A stretch of DNA of 64,000 nt from Pachyseris speciosa (lineage: Eukaryota > Cnidaria > Anthozoa > Scleractinia > Pachyseridae). The number at the start of each line of letters is the position of its first letter. Positions within the stretch are counted from its first letter, which is position 1. This document shows positions 1-13,762 of the stretch, in pieces. The stretch spans positions 292,501-356,500 of the forward strand of contig JAEMWC010000343.1 of the NCBI GenBank assembly GCA_016490735.1. Reading direction: 5' to 3'. The translations under genes were made by a program, and so were the position numbers. Below the pieces are notes generated by a model. The model was not told the DNA's origin. It saw only the letters and a list, made by a program, of their open reading frames with translations, and did not search any database.

Positions 1-1161
1 TTACGATGATATTATGGGTTTCGTAAGTTAGAACTGGGAAAATTAATGTTTGCGTCTGAGTTTTATGATTGAGAAGCGCAATAAAGCAAATTTTTCTATT
101 ACTTAGTGATAAAAGATAACCTCTTCTGTGATGTGACAGAAGCAGATGTCTCAATGTCAAGACTCGGTCAAAGTTATTGGCTTCCATGGGAGTACTGTAA
201 ACGGATAACTTGGACTTTGAAGCGTCTGATCTTCTTTGATAAGTTTAATTTTTCCATTTTGCTTCTTTAACATCACAATATAGCTACTTTTTAGTTCCTG
301 AAGTTCTATATCCGTGATGAAAACTCGGACACAAAATTGCAGTATTTTCCGTCTCCAAAGAACGACCGCGTTCGCTAATGTATTTGAAAATGTATAAGAA
401 GTTCATACTTCGACACTTCAATCACGCGTGCAATCATATTCACCGAACACACAATGTATTGAATAAATTTAGAATAAATTTAGAATGTAAAACCCCTGCT
501 TATGAATATCCCGCGCTTAGTCGAAATCAGTCTCACGGTTCGTGCATACTCTTTAAATAAATCCATACGTAATGAAATAAAGTGTCCTGCGCGGCCTTAA
601 ACAATGTAGTAGTCTAGCTACCTGCTGCGAAATCATACTAAAATACAAGCTTCCATTTGTCGATAATAATTATGTAAAACCTGGTCCGCGATTACTAAGC
701 TGGCCACGTTTCATGGACAAAAACATTGAATTTTGCATTTTACACCAAGAAATGAACCTGCCTGCGGTTATATACAAACGGTGGCGCCTAAAATATCGCG
801 GGTCATGTTAACCGCGCAGAAAATGTCACATTAAGAATAAGAACAGTTCACACCATAAGACTATTGGCACTTAAAATTGTAAATTTTAAATTTAAAGTTG
901 TACAGTGGAAGTGATGGAATACTTTCATGCAAATAAGAAAGTCAATAATGTGAAGGAAACGAAAGTGAACATGTCTAGTGTCAAGTTAAAATCAAACGCG
1001 ATGGAACGCGATGGCCAAATTTCAAAACTGGAAATCACAGCCATGCCACCAAACAATTAGATGGTTCATCTCACTTATTGCACTTCTCCTTAAGTGGTAA
1101 TTAGTCAAGCTGGCTATCAACTCTAACTAAGTTAAACACCAAGACTTTTAAAAATGGAACA
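1..1161. other. AT-rich DNA, nothing recognised
   Basis: No coding similarity, TIR, tandem array or RNA fold stands out. The short open frame near 378-560 has no recognisable composition or domain. Confidence 0.5.
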
Positions 1162-2546
1162 TCAGTGTTTTGCCTTTTTTGCGTTCAAAGTCAGACAAAC
1201 CTGTTTTAACCAGACCTTTAAAGAAAACATATTCTTTAAATAAACTTTGTGCGACTCAAGAAGTGAGGCTTTGACCGTGCTTGAGATTTCGATGTACTCT
1301 TTGGTGAAATACGAAAATCGTGTCATGATGCACTTAGTGTTTGCATAGTAATAGCGGCTTGCTTCCTTGTTTGTTGCTTGTTTCTTTTTCCAATACCCAT
1401 CTAAGGGGAAATAATAACTTCCCTTGCGCTCAAGCACCAAATCGTAGGGCACTATCCGTTACCTGTGGCAAAAGTTGTTTCTGCATCATTTGCAGATCTT
1501 TGTTTCAAGAGGCAAAATACGCACACGAAAGGGGTTATCGTTGTGATGTATCTCGGTGTACATAGGATTTTCCGACTGGCAGTGCTTGCACTTGATTTCA
1601 TTGTTACTGATCGGCTCAGTCGCTCCACTTGTCTAATGAAGACTGAGAGATTCATTAGTGGAACTTGCTGGTTGAGCCCTTCTTACCTGTAACAGCTTTA
1701 TTGACGTATGCTTTAGCTAATAGGGTGCGGGAGGCTCCTCTTCGATTTGAACCCTTGCAAATAAATTGCAGGTGCTCATACAGTAAGCCATTCCTCTCAG
1801 CCACGGCAACAGAGTGTTTGCAGACGATATCGGATTTAAAGCTCAGGCATGTACAGGACACGTGGTGGACATTTTCAGTGCATACAACTCTTCCGTACTT
1901 TGCCGATCTTGATGCGACTTCAAACTTAACAGCTTTCTTCTGGTCGAGAGTCGCCTGCCGTTGAATTGCGCAGGTGCAATCGAAACACATCTCGGGGAAG
2001 GGGGAAGGGGGGCGACGGCAAGATGTGGCGCCATTTTGGACAATTCATATTGGTCGGTTTTGTGAATTCTAGCTTTGAGAGCTTTGCAGTTTCTGGTTTA
2101 TTGGTAGTCCGAAGATAGCTTTCCTTTGTTTGTAGCATGACATTGTCGAAGGCGTCTGATGCGTTCGTGTAGGGTCTAACGGGTTTGCCATTTGTATCGT
2201 TGATGTACTCTGAAAACCTTCTGGTACTCGGTTGTCTTCTGTAGTATCTCAGTTTCTTTTTTGTCCATTAGTTCTGTTGTTTCGAAAATTTGTTCCTTTC
2301 TTTCGCATCGCTTTGCAGATCCACAATTCCATCACTCTTTCCTGGGACTCCATTAAGAAAAAAGTTTTGAGATTTTGCATCTTGTTTTCCAATTTCGAGT
2401 TTACAGTTGCCTTTCAAGTGACGGATACACCGTAAATGCGTGGCTTTGGGAAGCTCTGTTTTCCAGGCACGGACCAGTTCTTCCGCTCCATCTGTGATTT
2501 GCCCTTTCGTATCTACTAGCCCTTTAGAGTTGTTTACGCAAGTCAA
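1162..2546 (-). pseudogene. Decayed MULE-type transposase with SWIM zinc finger
   Basis: Several minus-strand fragments in different frames line up as one broken transposase. The piece at 2268-2546 has the pattern of a Mutator-like transposase core (TDGAEELVRAW, then LRCIRHLKGN). The piece at 1655-1990 carries CTCLSF followed by CKHSVAV, the CxC...CxH arrangement of a SWIM zinc finger, which follows the MULE catalytic domain in many eukaryotic elements. The pieces at 1452-1655 and 1162-1452 would be the C-terminus. Frame changes and missing links between the pieces show that no full protein can be made. No TIRs were found. A SWIM-containing host gene remnant is the alternative. Confidence 0.6.
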
Positions 2547-2809
2547 CGCGAGAACTTGCTAGTGCTTACGGCACTGCTCCGTAGCTCATTTCTCGTTTCT
2601 ATGTTTTCTTGAGTAAAAAAGACGGCCTAAATTATACTATTCCGTCCCTGGTGGTATCGAAACAATGGCCCAATCTAGGGATGGGATAAGCCACATAAAT
2701 CGTTATACTCTTATTTTACTCAATCAAATATAGAACCATGTAGAAATTTCTGACGTTTTTATTTTGTACATATAATATTTGCATTTATACATAACAACCG
2801 CCTTTTTCA

Positions 2810-2870
2810 CGAGTGGGTCTTCGTTTTCGAGTGGGTCTTCGGTCTTCTTTTTCGGGGTCTTCGTTTTCGA
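2810..2870. repeat. Degenerate GGTCTTCGTTTTCGAGT tandem repeat
   Basis: Three or so imperfect copies of a GGTCTTCGTTTTCGA motif sit just upstream of the truncated LINE. They may mark the truncation or integration junction. Confidence 0.5.
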
Positions 2871-2904
2871 TACTACCATTGATGATTTGCCATTTGTCTG
2901 CCGG

Positions 2905-5851
2905 GGGTGTTGGGCTTTTTATTAATGAGAACTATAAATATCGAGTCTTAGAACGCTCTACCAATTCCTCTTATCAAGCTTTGTGGATTGAAATTTTACT
3001 ACCAAATCACAAGAAAAATATCTGTGGCATTGTTTACCGACAACATAATAATGCAGATCAATTTCTTGACTATCTTTCGGACTCCCTCGAGTGTTTCAGT
3101 AATCATAATAACAATATATATCTCATGGGAGATTTTAATATAGACTTGCTAAAATATGAAAACTGTAAATACAGCCAGACACTGTTTCCGTGTATGCAAA
3201 GTTTTTCTATGCTTCCCACAACTGATAAACCAACACGGGTGTATGGGTCCTCAGCGACTTTAATTGACAATATCTTCACAAATAACCTGACGAATAATAT
3301 TTCTAGCGGCAATATTGTCACCGACACAACCGATCATTTTTCGCAAGTCTGTATTGTCAATGTAAACAAGCAAAAATTACCACATACAAAAAAGACTAAA
3401 TTTAGGGATTATTCCAGCTTTAATGCTAATGAATTCATGAATGATTTAAGTGCAATAAATTGGGAAGAGGTTTCTGGTAATTGCCACGTAAATAAGTCGT
3501 TCTCTCACTTTTATAAAACCATAAATCATGTAGTTAATAAACATGCACCGCTCAGGGATGTTTCAGTGAGAAAACTAAAAATGCTAACTAAACCTTGGCT
3601 AACTGCTGGACTAAGGAAATCTATAAAGGTGAAGAATAAATTGTTCTTTGAATCAAACTGGCCGAAATTTAAAATGCATATAAATAAGTTAACAACCCTT
3701 ATTCGATTGAGCAAACAACGTCACTATCAAAGGTTTTTTGACTCTAACATAAAAAATACACGATCGACATGGAAAGGTATTAACGAAATCTTAGGAGATA
3801 CGAAGAAAAGGAAGAAATAAAAAAGAATTAACTTCATTCGTTCTAACGAGCATAGCGTTTTATCAGATGATCCTAAAACGATTGGTAACACACTCAACAA
3901 ATACTTCTCGTCAATAGGGCAGAAACTTGCAACCGATATTCCTGAAGTTTACACTAATTTTTCTGATTATCTCGATCCACCTTTGCGGAACAGTTTTTAT
4001 TTTGATCCAATTGTACCGCAAGAAATTGAAACAGAAATTACCTTGTTGCCATACAATAAAACCCTGGGGCTTTATTCTACCCCTGTTAAACTGTTAAAAC
4101 TTGCTAAATCAGTCATATCCATACCGTTAACCAAAATTTTTTGCCAGTCTGTAGTAACCGGGGCTTACCCTGCAAAACTTAAATATACAAAAGTAATTCC
4201 AGTGCATAAGGGTGAAGACGAGACGTTACCTGAAAACTATCGGCCAATTTCTTTGTTATCAATCTATAATCGTTTATTTGAGAAAATTTTATATCGTAGG
4301 CTGATAAAGTTTATGAATGATATTCTTTATGATTTACAATATGGCTTTCGCAATAAACATAGTACCCAGCACGCGATTCTTGATATTGTGAATTCCATAT
4401 ATTCTAATATGGACAATAGAAAGTACTCTTGTGGAATATTTTTAGATCTTAAGAAAGCATTTTATACCGTTAACCATGCAATTCTTTTGACTAAACTTGA
4501 ATACTATGGAATAAGAGGAGTTCTTGGTTTAGATCATATCTTTCGGATCGCCGACAGTCGATTGAAATAGAGAAATGCATATCTGAAAATGAAACGATCG
4601 TATGTGGAGTGCCTCAAGGCTCTGTACTTGGACCCTTGTCATTTTTGTTATCTATTAATGACATCCTTAAGTCTTCCAAGGAATTTACTTTTCATCTATT
4701 CGCAGATGATACAAGTCCAACTTATGCAAATGACAACTTACGTACTCTTGAACTAACTGTCAATAATGAACTTGAGAAAGTAAGTGCATGGCTTAATGCT
4801 AACAAACTAACGCTCAACGTCAAAAAGTCTAATTATGTAATTTTTCGTCCGCGCCAAAAAAAATACTTTTCATTCCTCAAATTAAGATTTTTAATCCAAC
4901 TTTAAATACTCGAGTAACTCTAGAGATGAAGGACTTTGTTAAATATTTGGGCATAATGATTGATTCTGAACTATCATGGAAGCATCATATTGACTTTATC
5001 TGTCACAAAATTAGTAGATTGGTTGGAATAATTGCTAAAATGAGGCATTACATTCCACGGCATCTTCTTTTAAATTTATATCATACACTTATTTCTCCTT
5101 ATTTAAATTATGGTATCTGTGCATGGGGCAACTGTCCACAGACCTACCTCAATAAGATACTTGTTCTGCAAAAACGTGCTATAAGATTGATCTATTTTTC
5201 TAAACCCAGAGACCATGCAATCCCTTTTTTTATTGAAGCAAACTGCCTTCCTTTGCAGTCCTTGTTTTTTCAACAGTTAAGCTATTTAATGTATGACGTT
5301 CATGCTAAGACAGCTCCTAAAAGTCTTCTCGACAAGTTTGCGAAAATCAATACAAAACATCATTATAATACGCGATTATCTACAAAAGAATGCTTCTCTG
5401 TTAAATTCTCTAGAACCGAAAAAATGAAAAAATCTTTTACTAGAATTGGTGTGTCTATTTGGAATTCTATTCCACATTCTGTTAAGACTCTTAAAGTTTC
5501 TAATTTTCGTAGAAAAATGAAATCACTACTCCTTAATGTTCTAGGTAATGAAGATAATTATTTGAATATTAATTATTTAATAGAATATTTTGTGAAGTTA
5601 ACCTGATATGTTTTATATACTTCCAGTCGTAATTTTAATCTTTTTCAAATAACAAAATCCCTTGTACTTGAATTTATATGTAAGATGTTTTCTTTCTGTA
5701 TGCCTTTGTAATTCTCTTTTGTTTTTGTAATTTAACAACGCCTAAATTAAAGTCTTGTCCTGCCTGATTAGCATTATAGCTATTTGCAGGACATGAAGTA
5801 TTGTAACTTGATATTTCTTTAAATAAATACATTGTTGTTGTTGTTGTTGTC
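2905..5851 (+). pseudogene. 5'-truncated non-LTR retrotransposon (EN-RT), frameshifted
   Basis: Frames at 2813-3820, 3983-4570, 4609-4905 and 4926-5606 read successively as one retrotransposon polyprotein. The first has an endonuclease (EEP) pattern: GVGLFINENY, YLMGDFNIDLL with the catalytic GDFN, LIDNIFTN and a TDHF box. The second and third give the reverse transcriptase: YRPISLLS, DLKKAF, PQGSVLGPL and FADDT (the catalytic YADD-type box). The fourth is the RT C-terminal region (KYLGIMIDSELSWKHH, YGICAWGN). The N-terminal part of the endonuclease is missing, so the copy is 5' truncated at about 2905. A frameshift near 4527 and stops separate the RT pieces. The element ends in a (GTT)n tail at about 5833-5851. 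Family is CR1/L2/Jockey-like; the exact clade cannot be set by eye. Confidence 0.85.
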
Positions 5852-6420
5852 ATATCCTCAAAGCCTTCTAAAATCTGAAAAGGCTGGATATTTAATGGCT
5901 GATATAGATAGACTTTTATGGTATTAATTTATCGCGCTCGTGCAGAGTTACTCAGACCGAAAGAAAGTAACGAAAAAATTTATATAAATATTTAGTGCAC
6001 TCGAAGCCGACAAGGTCACGGGTGACCGAAGACATAGTCAAACGTGACCTTATAACTTAACAAGGAAAAATCTCTCAAAACAAAAGACGAACCGAATAAT
6101 CGTATATCACAGAAATTCGGTTACTCTCTGTCGGTTTGCCTTTTAATAAAGGAAAATTTTGCACGACCGCAAACTTGTCTATCACATTTTACCTTTCCAC
6201 TCATCAAAAATAACGCATTAGATCATTAATACTTGTAGGGACATACAAGGCTCCATACTTTTGCAAAAAGTTGATGTTATTTTGTGTTTTAATTCTTAAA
6301 ATCCGGTCCAACAGTACATGCTGGATGTGGAAGCAATACAACGGTACGTCGCTGCTCTTGCAAATGGGACTGAAATTTAGTAAAATGAATTCAAAGAATC
6401 TTAAAGTGGTTTAATTTATA

Positions 6421-6728
6421 GAATTTCGCGCGCATTCAAAATACATGATGATTTATATCATATTTGGCCGGAAGTTTACAGGAATTTTTTATTGTCGCAA
6501 GGTGTCCCAAATAGTACGATTCCCTAACAAAATTGGGCCTTGACTGAAATGAGACGTGAACAATTTCTCATTATTCGAAGCACTAAACCAAATAAGAGCA
6601 AGTAATGTAAGTATTATGACAATTTTACAAAAAATATGAGAACCGATGTCGAAATCGAAATTCTTCCTATCACGATCGGATGTTGGTCAAAATTCGTGAT
6701 TATCAATCAAAATCAGGGTAAATCCCTG
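6421..6728. repeat. Dispersed repeat, copy 1 (mate at 62058-62344)
   Basis: About 300 bases match 62058-62344 in the same orientation, sharing blocks such as AAAATACATGATGATTTAT, TTTGGCCGGAA and GAAGCACTAAACCAAAT, with scattered substitutions and indels. No coding potential is seen; it is probably a non-autonomous transposon. Confidence 0.75.
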
Positions 6729-8204
6729 TTATTTCCCCAAAGATTTTGATCGAGACTGGGTACCCTACATTAATGTGTTTTGGGTCATTTGCTGGTGCCG
6801 GAGCTCATCATCAAGGGCTGAGAAGGCTTAAACCTTGCTAATTTCAAAGAACTTCTTATTGGCACTGTAAATGCAACAAAGTCTGTTCAAAGGCTCGGTT
6901 CAATCTGCCGACAGATTGCTGCTCGGGGACAAGGGGCCTAAAAGCAAATGCAAATGAGCCTTGTCTCACCAGGTTCCAATCTTCACTTGGGGAAGTTTCA
7001 TTGTATGCTGAAGGTGCCCGAATAACTTTCGGTGTACGGTTGAAGCCTGGTTTGAGACTTAAATGAAAAATAGTAAATTGTTTGCTGGGAGCCTTTCCCG
7101 TTTCAAATACATGTGAAATATCCCGGGATGTAACGAGGTCAGATTCTTGCTGTTTGGCTTTTTACTTGAGATTGCTCATAAAAATTGAGCAGATTGAGCG
7201 CTTTTTTCCTTTTTTTTATCCGAACTTTCTCCTTGATTTGGAAACAGATGAGATGCTTTGTAATGTTTACTCTCTGAATAACGGACTGTTCGTTTGATAG
7301 GTAAGATTTTCATTTCATTCTTGCACTATTTTGGAGCTGATGTGTTTTGTTTCTTTTTAATTTCATTTCTATGCTATTACTTTGCAGGATAGATGCATTG
7401 TTATGCCTTGTTGAATTTTTTTTTATTCCTATGTGTAGTCAACACTTTTGTACCGGCATTGCTGGAATGATGGCAAAACCTGACCACAACAATTATTTTG
7501 TTGAGCGTATGCAGGTTTGGGATTTGAAACTGGCATGGAATTTGTAAATTCCAAACGCTATTCTCTTTCCTTGCTTTTACGTTAACCGGCTTTTTAGGGC
7601 TAAAATTTGAGTTAGACAAACCCTCTAAGCAATGAGGTAAAATAAAGCCAATCCTTCTGTTAAATTACTCTTGCGTAACATGCAAAAGATTGATGGTAGG
7701 TATAGGCTGAAAACACCCCTCTTTAGCAAAGAGAAACTATGAAGATTTTTCTCTCTGCAAGTAAGCAGAGTCAGTCTACAAGTTTAGGTTCTGTACCTAG
7801 ATCAATACAAGCATAACCTTTAAAAAAATGTTCCTTGCCTCACTGAGTAAGTGGTTTTGCTCATTTATGTTTAAAAATGAAACACATTTAAAGATATCTT
7901 ACAACAGCTTGTTCTGTTGCCATGGCAACCAGGGACACAGACACCTTTTGCTTGTCGTCACTCATGACAACGTGTTGCATGGAGGTGGTTTCTTCTGAAT
8001 GAGAGACGGGGGAGCTCATTTTCCACGGATGTTTTGTTTTTTGTTTTGTTTTGTTTTTTTCATTGTTATATTGTCACAATTTTCGCTTCCAGCTTGCGCT
8101 TTTTGATCGTGTTTGTGTGCCTTTGATAAAAGGCAGCAATCGCCTTCAAAATACTTCCATTGAACAGGAAAACAGGGGTAAAATTCCTCCCACAACGATT
8201 ACCG

Positions 8205-8305
8205 TATTTCCTCGAATAAGCCCTCACGTTCTAATAAGCGTCCTCCTCCGAATAAGCGCCCACGCACTCGGCTCAAATATCAAATAAGCCCCCCCCCCCT
8301 CCCCC
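8205..8305. repeat. AATAAGCGCC-type repeat with poly-C tract
   Basis: Repeated CGAATAAGC/TAATAAGCG motifs lie next to a run of cytosines. A related sequence in the opposite orientation (GGGCTTATTAGAG repeated, with poly-G) lies at 47920-48090, so this is a dispersed family. Confidence 0.55.
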
Positions 8306-11148
8306 CTCACTTTCTTGAATAGTAGGGATACAAGGAAGACCTGTTTTCATTGTCACCTTATTTGCAATCTTTTAGGCTTCAACTACATCGGCATCACTGC
8401 ATCTAGGAGAACAGTCTATTTCACTTGCTACAAATCGTCTTAACATGCATAGAATCAATCGAGCAAAAGCTATTGTGAGTGTTCTACCACTTATAGGTCG
8501 ACGGTTTCGAAAAAAAATATGAAGGCGTAGTTGTCAAAGCTGAAGTGATCAATACAAACGGACTGCATGACGTGCGTGTAAGATTAGGATGATTTCTCTT
8601 TTGAGGACAAAAAGCCCTCGTTTGAGGAAAATTTGAAACCCTCCTTTGAGAACAATAAACGTCTTTGAGGCTGACATTAATCGCTCTGTTGAAGACAAAT
8701 AGAATGTTTACCCGTACGGCGTAAACATGTTTGTATTCTCAGTTCCACAAATTTTTGTAGATAAAACTGCAAGAATTGTTGTGCAGTTTTTTTGCTGACT
8801 GAGACTATCCGATTTTTCATTACTCTGTACACCTTAAGAATTGACACAATGTAGCTTCAAATTTCTCTATTTTTGTCAATGCAAGAGCACAATAATTAGT
8901 TTCATATGAGATAATTAGCCGTACTAAATTGTTTATTCTTCTTTGGTTATACGTTTCTTGTATGAATTTCAGTTAAGATAAATCATACTCAAAGTCAACA
9001 GGTCTATCAGGTGGCCAGACAATAAGAAAAATGACCTGAAAATGGCCAACAGCGCGTATATATTGCAAGCTTGCGAATTTAATTTTTTCGCTTCTAAAAA
9101 GTTAGCGTATGGCTTTTGTAGATGAGACATGGATCTATAAAATGAGACCTTTTTTGACATTTTAGCTCAAGTGCAACTGGTGGAAAATTCACAGGAAATA
9201 TACCTTATTTCTTGATGTTTGTGTATGGGAAATGGCATGAAAATATTTCAATGCCGAATTTTTGTCCGCTAAAGTGCTCTTTAAAAAAGTTAGCATATGG
9301 CTTTTATTATACTCGTTGTTTAAAGTAGCTTCCTGCCAAGTTTCGGGGAAAAACAGCCACAGGAAGAGGTGGCAAAATCTCAATTTCGAAAGTTTTTACT
9401 GTCGTTCGAACTTCGCTCCTTACCTAAGACTTGCATGACAACAGCTCGTTGTTTTGAAATTCCCTCTAAAGTTTAATGTATTCATGGCTCCGCCGCCGTT
9501 AACAATAGGACACATGCCGCCCCCATTAAGCATTGAAATTGAAGTGTTAACAAAAAGCTCTAAAATTACTCTAAATCGGGGCTTGTTGAAAAGAGGAATT
9601 AAAATAAATTATAGATGATATGTGCGGTATATAAATCCGTTACCATTGTAAAGATTACCACGCTCGTAACAATTTTTTAAAAATTGGCGTGTTCGAATTT
9701 TCAGAATCAGCGCTTTTGAATATTGGACTGCCGTTATATACCCTGTAATTAAAAAAAAACATCAATAATAATAGTAATAAAATGAAATAAAATAAAATAA
9801 AATAAACAAAACGAAATAACTCAACCCGGAAATTTTTTTAAGATTTTGCCTTCAGTTGTGTTTTGGTTCTTAAGTTATTCATAACTGACTCGATTACAAA
9901 GGAAAGAATAATGTAACTATTGACAACCACGATACAAATTATTGTTTTTAGCGGTTTTAATCACACAACGTTTCGCGCGTCGCAAGCTGTAAACTTTTCT
10001 AGACAGTCAAAATCTCAATCTTGTTGTGTCTGGACAACTGTATGTTACACTCCTAAAACAACATTCCCCTGTTGACATTGTCTTTAAATAATTAAAGATG
10101 TAACGTGTATTTGAAAGTTGACCTTCTTGTCTCAGGTTGGATATAAAACATTTTTCTGTGTGATTGAGTGCTTTCACTTTCATAAATCCAGCCTCGCGAT
10201 TCAGCACAAGATTGTAGGATTTTCGTGCACGTTGTTCTTAAAAATTGTCTCCCAAAATTGCACACACGTTGGCCACAAACCAAATACAATGCTGAAACTC
10301 TCCATTCATTTTTTAGAAAAAATGAGACCCCTCTTCCCCCAAGTGAAATGCATGGCCTATCCAGTGAAGTATTTTAAAATGCCATGAACCACATCCTTAT
10401 TTTGCGGCCCTCACTTCCTCTTCCAAGTATCCTCCTCCAATGGTGTCCATGACAGGTTCCTTTGGTTTCCAGGCCTTGGAATGTCATATGAAGTCAGTCA
10501 CAAATATCATCAGTTCGAGACACTAGACTCGTGGACCCTATTCGGTACTTTCCGTTAGGAAGGGGAAACATGTTTTCCCTGCTTCACTAGTCTTATTATT
10601 TCTTGTTTTCCTCTAGTATCTCGTGCAGTTTTTTCCGTCTTGAAAATGTCGTTCATCTTTCTGCGCGATTCTCCCTTGTCCTTTGTTGGATTACCTTAGC
10701 TTGAGCCCGCCGTTAGTTTTTTTGCCGTGGCAATGCACGGATTTGTTTCGGCGTCATGCGAGGCAGAGGTCTGCGCCACTTGCATGTGTGGCCACCTGGT
10801 TATCCAAGACAAATTTTCAGTGAATATGTGTCGAGGATGGTGACAAAATATCCACAAGAAAACATTTACTGTCGGGTAATGGTTTCTAATTTACAGTAAG
10901 AAAAATACTCATACGCTCTCATTCAATTATCCTGTCCTTTCGCTTTACACTGTGTTCAAAATACCGTCGACCATGCGGCTTGACAAAAGGACTTCTCTCC
11001 GAATACCATCATAGAAGCAATGATACCCTTTTTAGTTTTAACAGAGCTTTGGGGCACTCCGTCTTTCATATTTTTATATATATTTGAGGAAGTAGTACAA
11101 AACGTCTTGAATTTTTGCTACAATCTACCTGGCAACAGTTTGGTCTTA

Positions 11149-11399
11149 AGCCCTGGACAAACGGCTCTTGGTAGTCGATGATAGTTGATGATAATCGATG
11201 ATAGGTGAAACGCACGCTATCATTTGACCACCAACTATCATGCACTATCATCATTCACTTTGAACCTGCTCACAAATCTTATGATTTTTGTTCGCTTTGA
11301 CAAAAAGACTTAAATGATCCACCCTCTCCGCGGTATTGTTGTTTTTACTGGTCACGTGATCAGGTCCAATCAGGGTCTCTCTCTCCCGACGACAAGGGA

Positions 11400-11476
<77 letters not shown>

Positions 11477-11559
11477 TAGGTTCGAGGTTGGCATGATAGT
11501 TGATGATAGTTTAGAACTTTTCAACTATCATCGATTATCACGCGCCCTTTGACCAGGGT
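11149..11559. mobile_element. Harbinger-type MITE with TTA target duplications
   Basis: The left end reads AGCCCTGGACAAACGG and the right end, reverse-complemented, ACCCTGGTCAAAGGG. The element is flanked by TTA at 11146-11148 and 11560-11562, the 3-bp target duplication of PIF/Harbinger transposons. Internal ATGATAGTTGATGATA-like motifs recur near both ends in inverted orientation. A long (AG)n microsatellite lies in its middle. There is no coding capacity. Confidence 0.7.
11402..11474. repeat. (AG)n microsatellite, about 36 units
   Basis: Uninterrupted AG dinucleotides run for about 72 bases inside the MITE. Confidence 0.95.
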
Positions 11560-11794
11560 TTACGGTTGGCTGTTTGCGTGACTTTATGTTACCATAGTAA
11601 CGACATTTTGACAGGCGTGTTTTTTCAAATTCATATTTTCTTACTTTATACAAAAATCGATATTTACTATTTTACGTCAAAAGTGCTTTCGCATAGGTTT
11701 TATTCTTCTTTGAGGCCTCTTGGACGGTTTATCAAAGGTTTCAAAAATTCGCCAAGATGGCGGAGCACAACCATTATTTAAAAAAAATAAACAG

Positions 11795-11860
11795 GCTAAG
11801 TTGATGACACAGAAAGATGAAAGGATGAAAATAACAACAGAAGCTTTGAGCGGAATGAAG
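11795..11860 (+). CDS. ABCC exon a (TMD1, coupling-loop region)
   Basis: The 22 codons read AKLMTQKDERMKITTEALSG-MK, matching the MRP stretch before the conserved 'VLKLYAWE' block. The exon is phase 0 at both ends, with an acceptor AACAG before 11795 and donor GTAATA at 11861. The upstream tract is not very pyrimidine-rich, so the 5' border is the less certain one. Confidence 0.7.
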
Positions 11861-11862
11861 GT

Positions 11863-13298
11863 AATAACCAGGCATTCGTTCGTTTCTTTGGCCAATAATT
11901 ATTCCAGTCAACTTCAGAACAAAAGTAAGTTACATACCATTCGATGCTAAGTCTCAGTTCTTGAAAATATGTCAGGATAGCATCGACAAGTCGTATATTT
12001 TCAGTAATATTTCTACTCAGAAAATCATTTAATTGATCATATATTTCAGGTCTTCGTCACTTATTTATTAATCGACTGAAAAAAGGAAGCCTGGCCTTTT
12101 GTATGTACTATATTGCTGTTTTCTTTGAAAACGAGAGTGTTTTACTTTAGTTCAACCATGTCACATATTTTTATTAGAATACTTTTTTAATTAAATGCAG
12201 CACTTTCTAAAAAATACGCTTAAAACAACGTTTGTATAAGGCCTGGAGGAGGGAGTACTCCCCTATATGGCTACTACGGGGACGTGCCGCTGGATAAGGT
12301 GTGGTTTTCGCCTCTCTGCCCTGAACAAGTATAATTTCAAGCGTGTCTTACGTCCTAATCAGGGTTTGGACTTGTGCTAGACATGGTAGAGTGTATGTCT
12401 ATGAATCTTTCGTCGAATATTTAGCAATCCGAAATCGAAGACATTTAATATCTGTATTTATTTAGCAGGTCATAAGTCAATATTAGATCATTTTCAGCGC
12501 TAGATGTTAGCGCCTTTTTTTGCAGTGGCTTTAATTCCGCCCAATCGTCATTATAAATATGGTATTAAAATAGAGGGCGTTGTCCTATAAAGGGCAGGTA
12601 TTAAAGTTTAATTTTTCCTAAACAGGGTCAGGATTTCAAACCCCCAGCGGCACCCGTAAACCCAAACATGAGGTCAAGTAGCCCTCCCTTGCCCGGTGGG
12701 GATATGAGGGGCGTGTTGTTTTGGGAGTGTTCTAAAATAGGAATAAACGGAATAATAACAATAACAACAAAAACAACAACAGTTTATGCGTAAAGGCGTT
12801 CACAAAATCGCTCATTCGGTTATAGTTAAGAAACTGCAACGAAACAGCAGCGTTAAGTTACTACAGCAGGTTGATTTAGAAAACGACATACGTATAGTCG
12901 TCAGAGTAAAGTGACTGTTTAATACAAGTCAAGACAATAGAAACAGCTCTCTGGGATTTAGCAAAGGCTGACCACGCGGCTTAATAGAAGTGGCCGCTCA
13001 AAAGAGGTTAAAATTACAAGTAATTGAGGGAAGTGACTTTCTGGACTTTGACAACTGACCGCTTTATTCAAGGTGACCGCTTAAAGGGCCACCGTTACGG
13101 CAATTATTGTTATGTTGTTGCTCAAATTGTGAATATTTGCTTTTTTTAAATTGCATTGACAGGTTGTGTAATACATCTTGGAAGAAAAAGAAACTAGTAC
13201 TATGTTATGCCTTTTTTTTTTTTTGTTCCAAGACCCAATAACCAAATTTTGAAAAAGTTAACATTTCGACTGTATATCAATTCTGGTTTGAATTGTAG
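11863..13298. other. ABCC intron with MITE-like and simple repeats
   Basis: No gene is seen. A candidate MITE occupies about 12240-12710. Its ends carry inverted motifs around GTGCCGCTGG and CCAGCGGCAC, with GGAGGGAGT and GCCCTCCCTT flanks. (ACA)n-like sequence lies near 12750-12780 and a T-run near 13208-13226. Confidence 0.5.
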
Positions 13299-13436
13299 GT
13301 CCTCAAGCATTATGCCTGCGAAGAGTCCTTCATGAAAAAAATCAAACAAATACGGAACAAAGAGCCTAAAAGTCTAAGGAATCTTTACCTCCGTGCGGCA
13401 GCAATTCAAGTTTTATTTCAAAGTGCACCAACGCTA
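13299..13436 (+). CDS. ABCC exon b (TMD1, VLKHYACEE block)
   Basis: The 46 codons begin VLKHYACEESFMKKIKQIR and end QVLFQSAPTL. They align with the MRP1 region VLKLYAWE...FKDKV followed by the next transmembrane helix. The acceptor is TTGTAG and the donor GTAAGT, both phase 0, joining in frame to exon a and exon c. The conserved Trp of 'YAWE' is Cys here (YACE). Confidence 0.88.
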
Positions 13437-13762
13437 GTAAGTGTATAAGGCAAAAATACAGGGCCATGCGTCACTTTACGTATTTATCATAACTATAATA
13501 AAATTTTCGAATCTGATTGGTTATCAACAGCTATGACCAACAAGATTATGGAATCTGATTGGCTATCACCAGCTATCAGGTCATAGGTTCGACTCAAGTT
13601 AGGAGAACTCGGAATTCTTTTTTCCGAGTTTGAGCGTCAGTGAAAGCGTGAATAAATCACATCTTTTATAACAAAAGTTAGTTTTAAACGTCTCTTGGTA
13701 AGGTTTGGATTTTACTACAGTCAATTATAGAAAATCGGTTTAATTTGTATTGCTTTCTGCAG

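Larger units (their letters stand above)
5852..11145. other. Intergenic or 5' intron DNA with dispersed repeats
   Basis: No gene is supported in this 5.3 kb. It contains a dispersed repeat (6421-6728), a TTTTG-type microsatellite near 8030-8060, a GAATAAGCGCC-type repeat near 8205-8300 ending in poly-C, and an AAATA-rich tract near 9765-9825. Upstream ABCC exons (rest of TMD1) would be expected here or further left, but none was recognised. Confidence 0.5.

Noticed and set aside
11149..11559. (AG)n tract as a gene-regulatory GAGA element
   Set aside because: It sits inside a MITE and no promoter or gene start is nearby.
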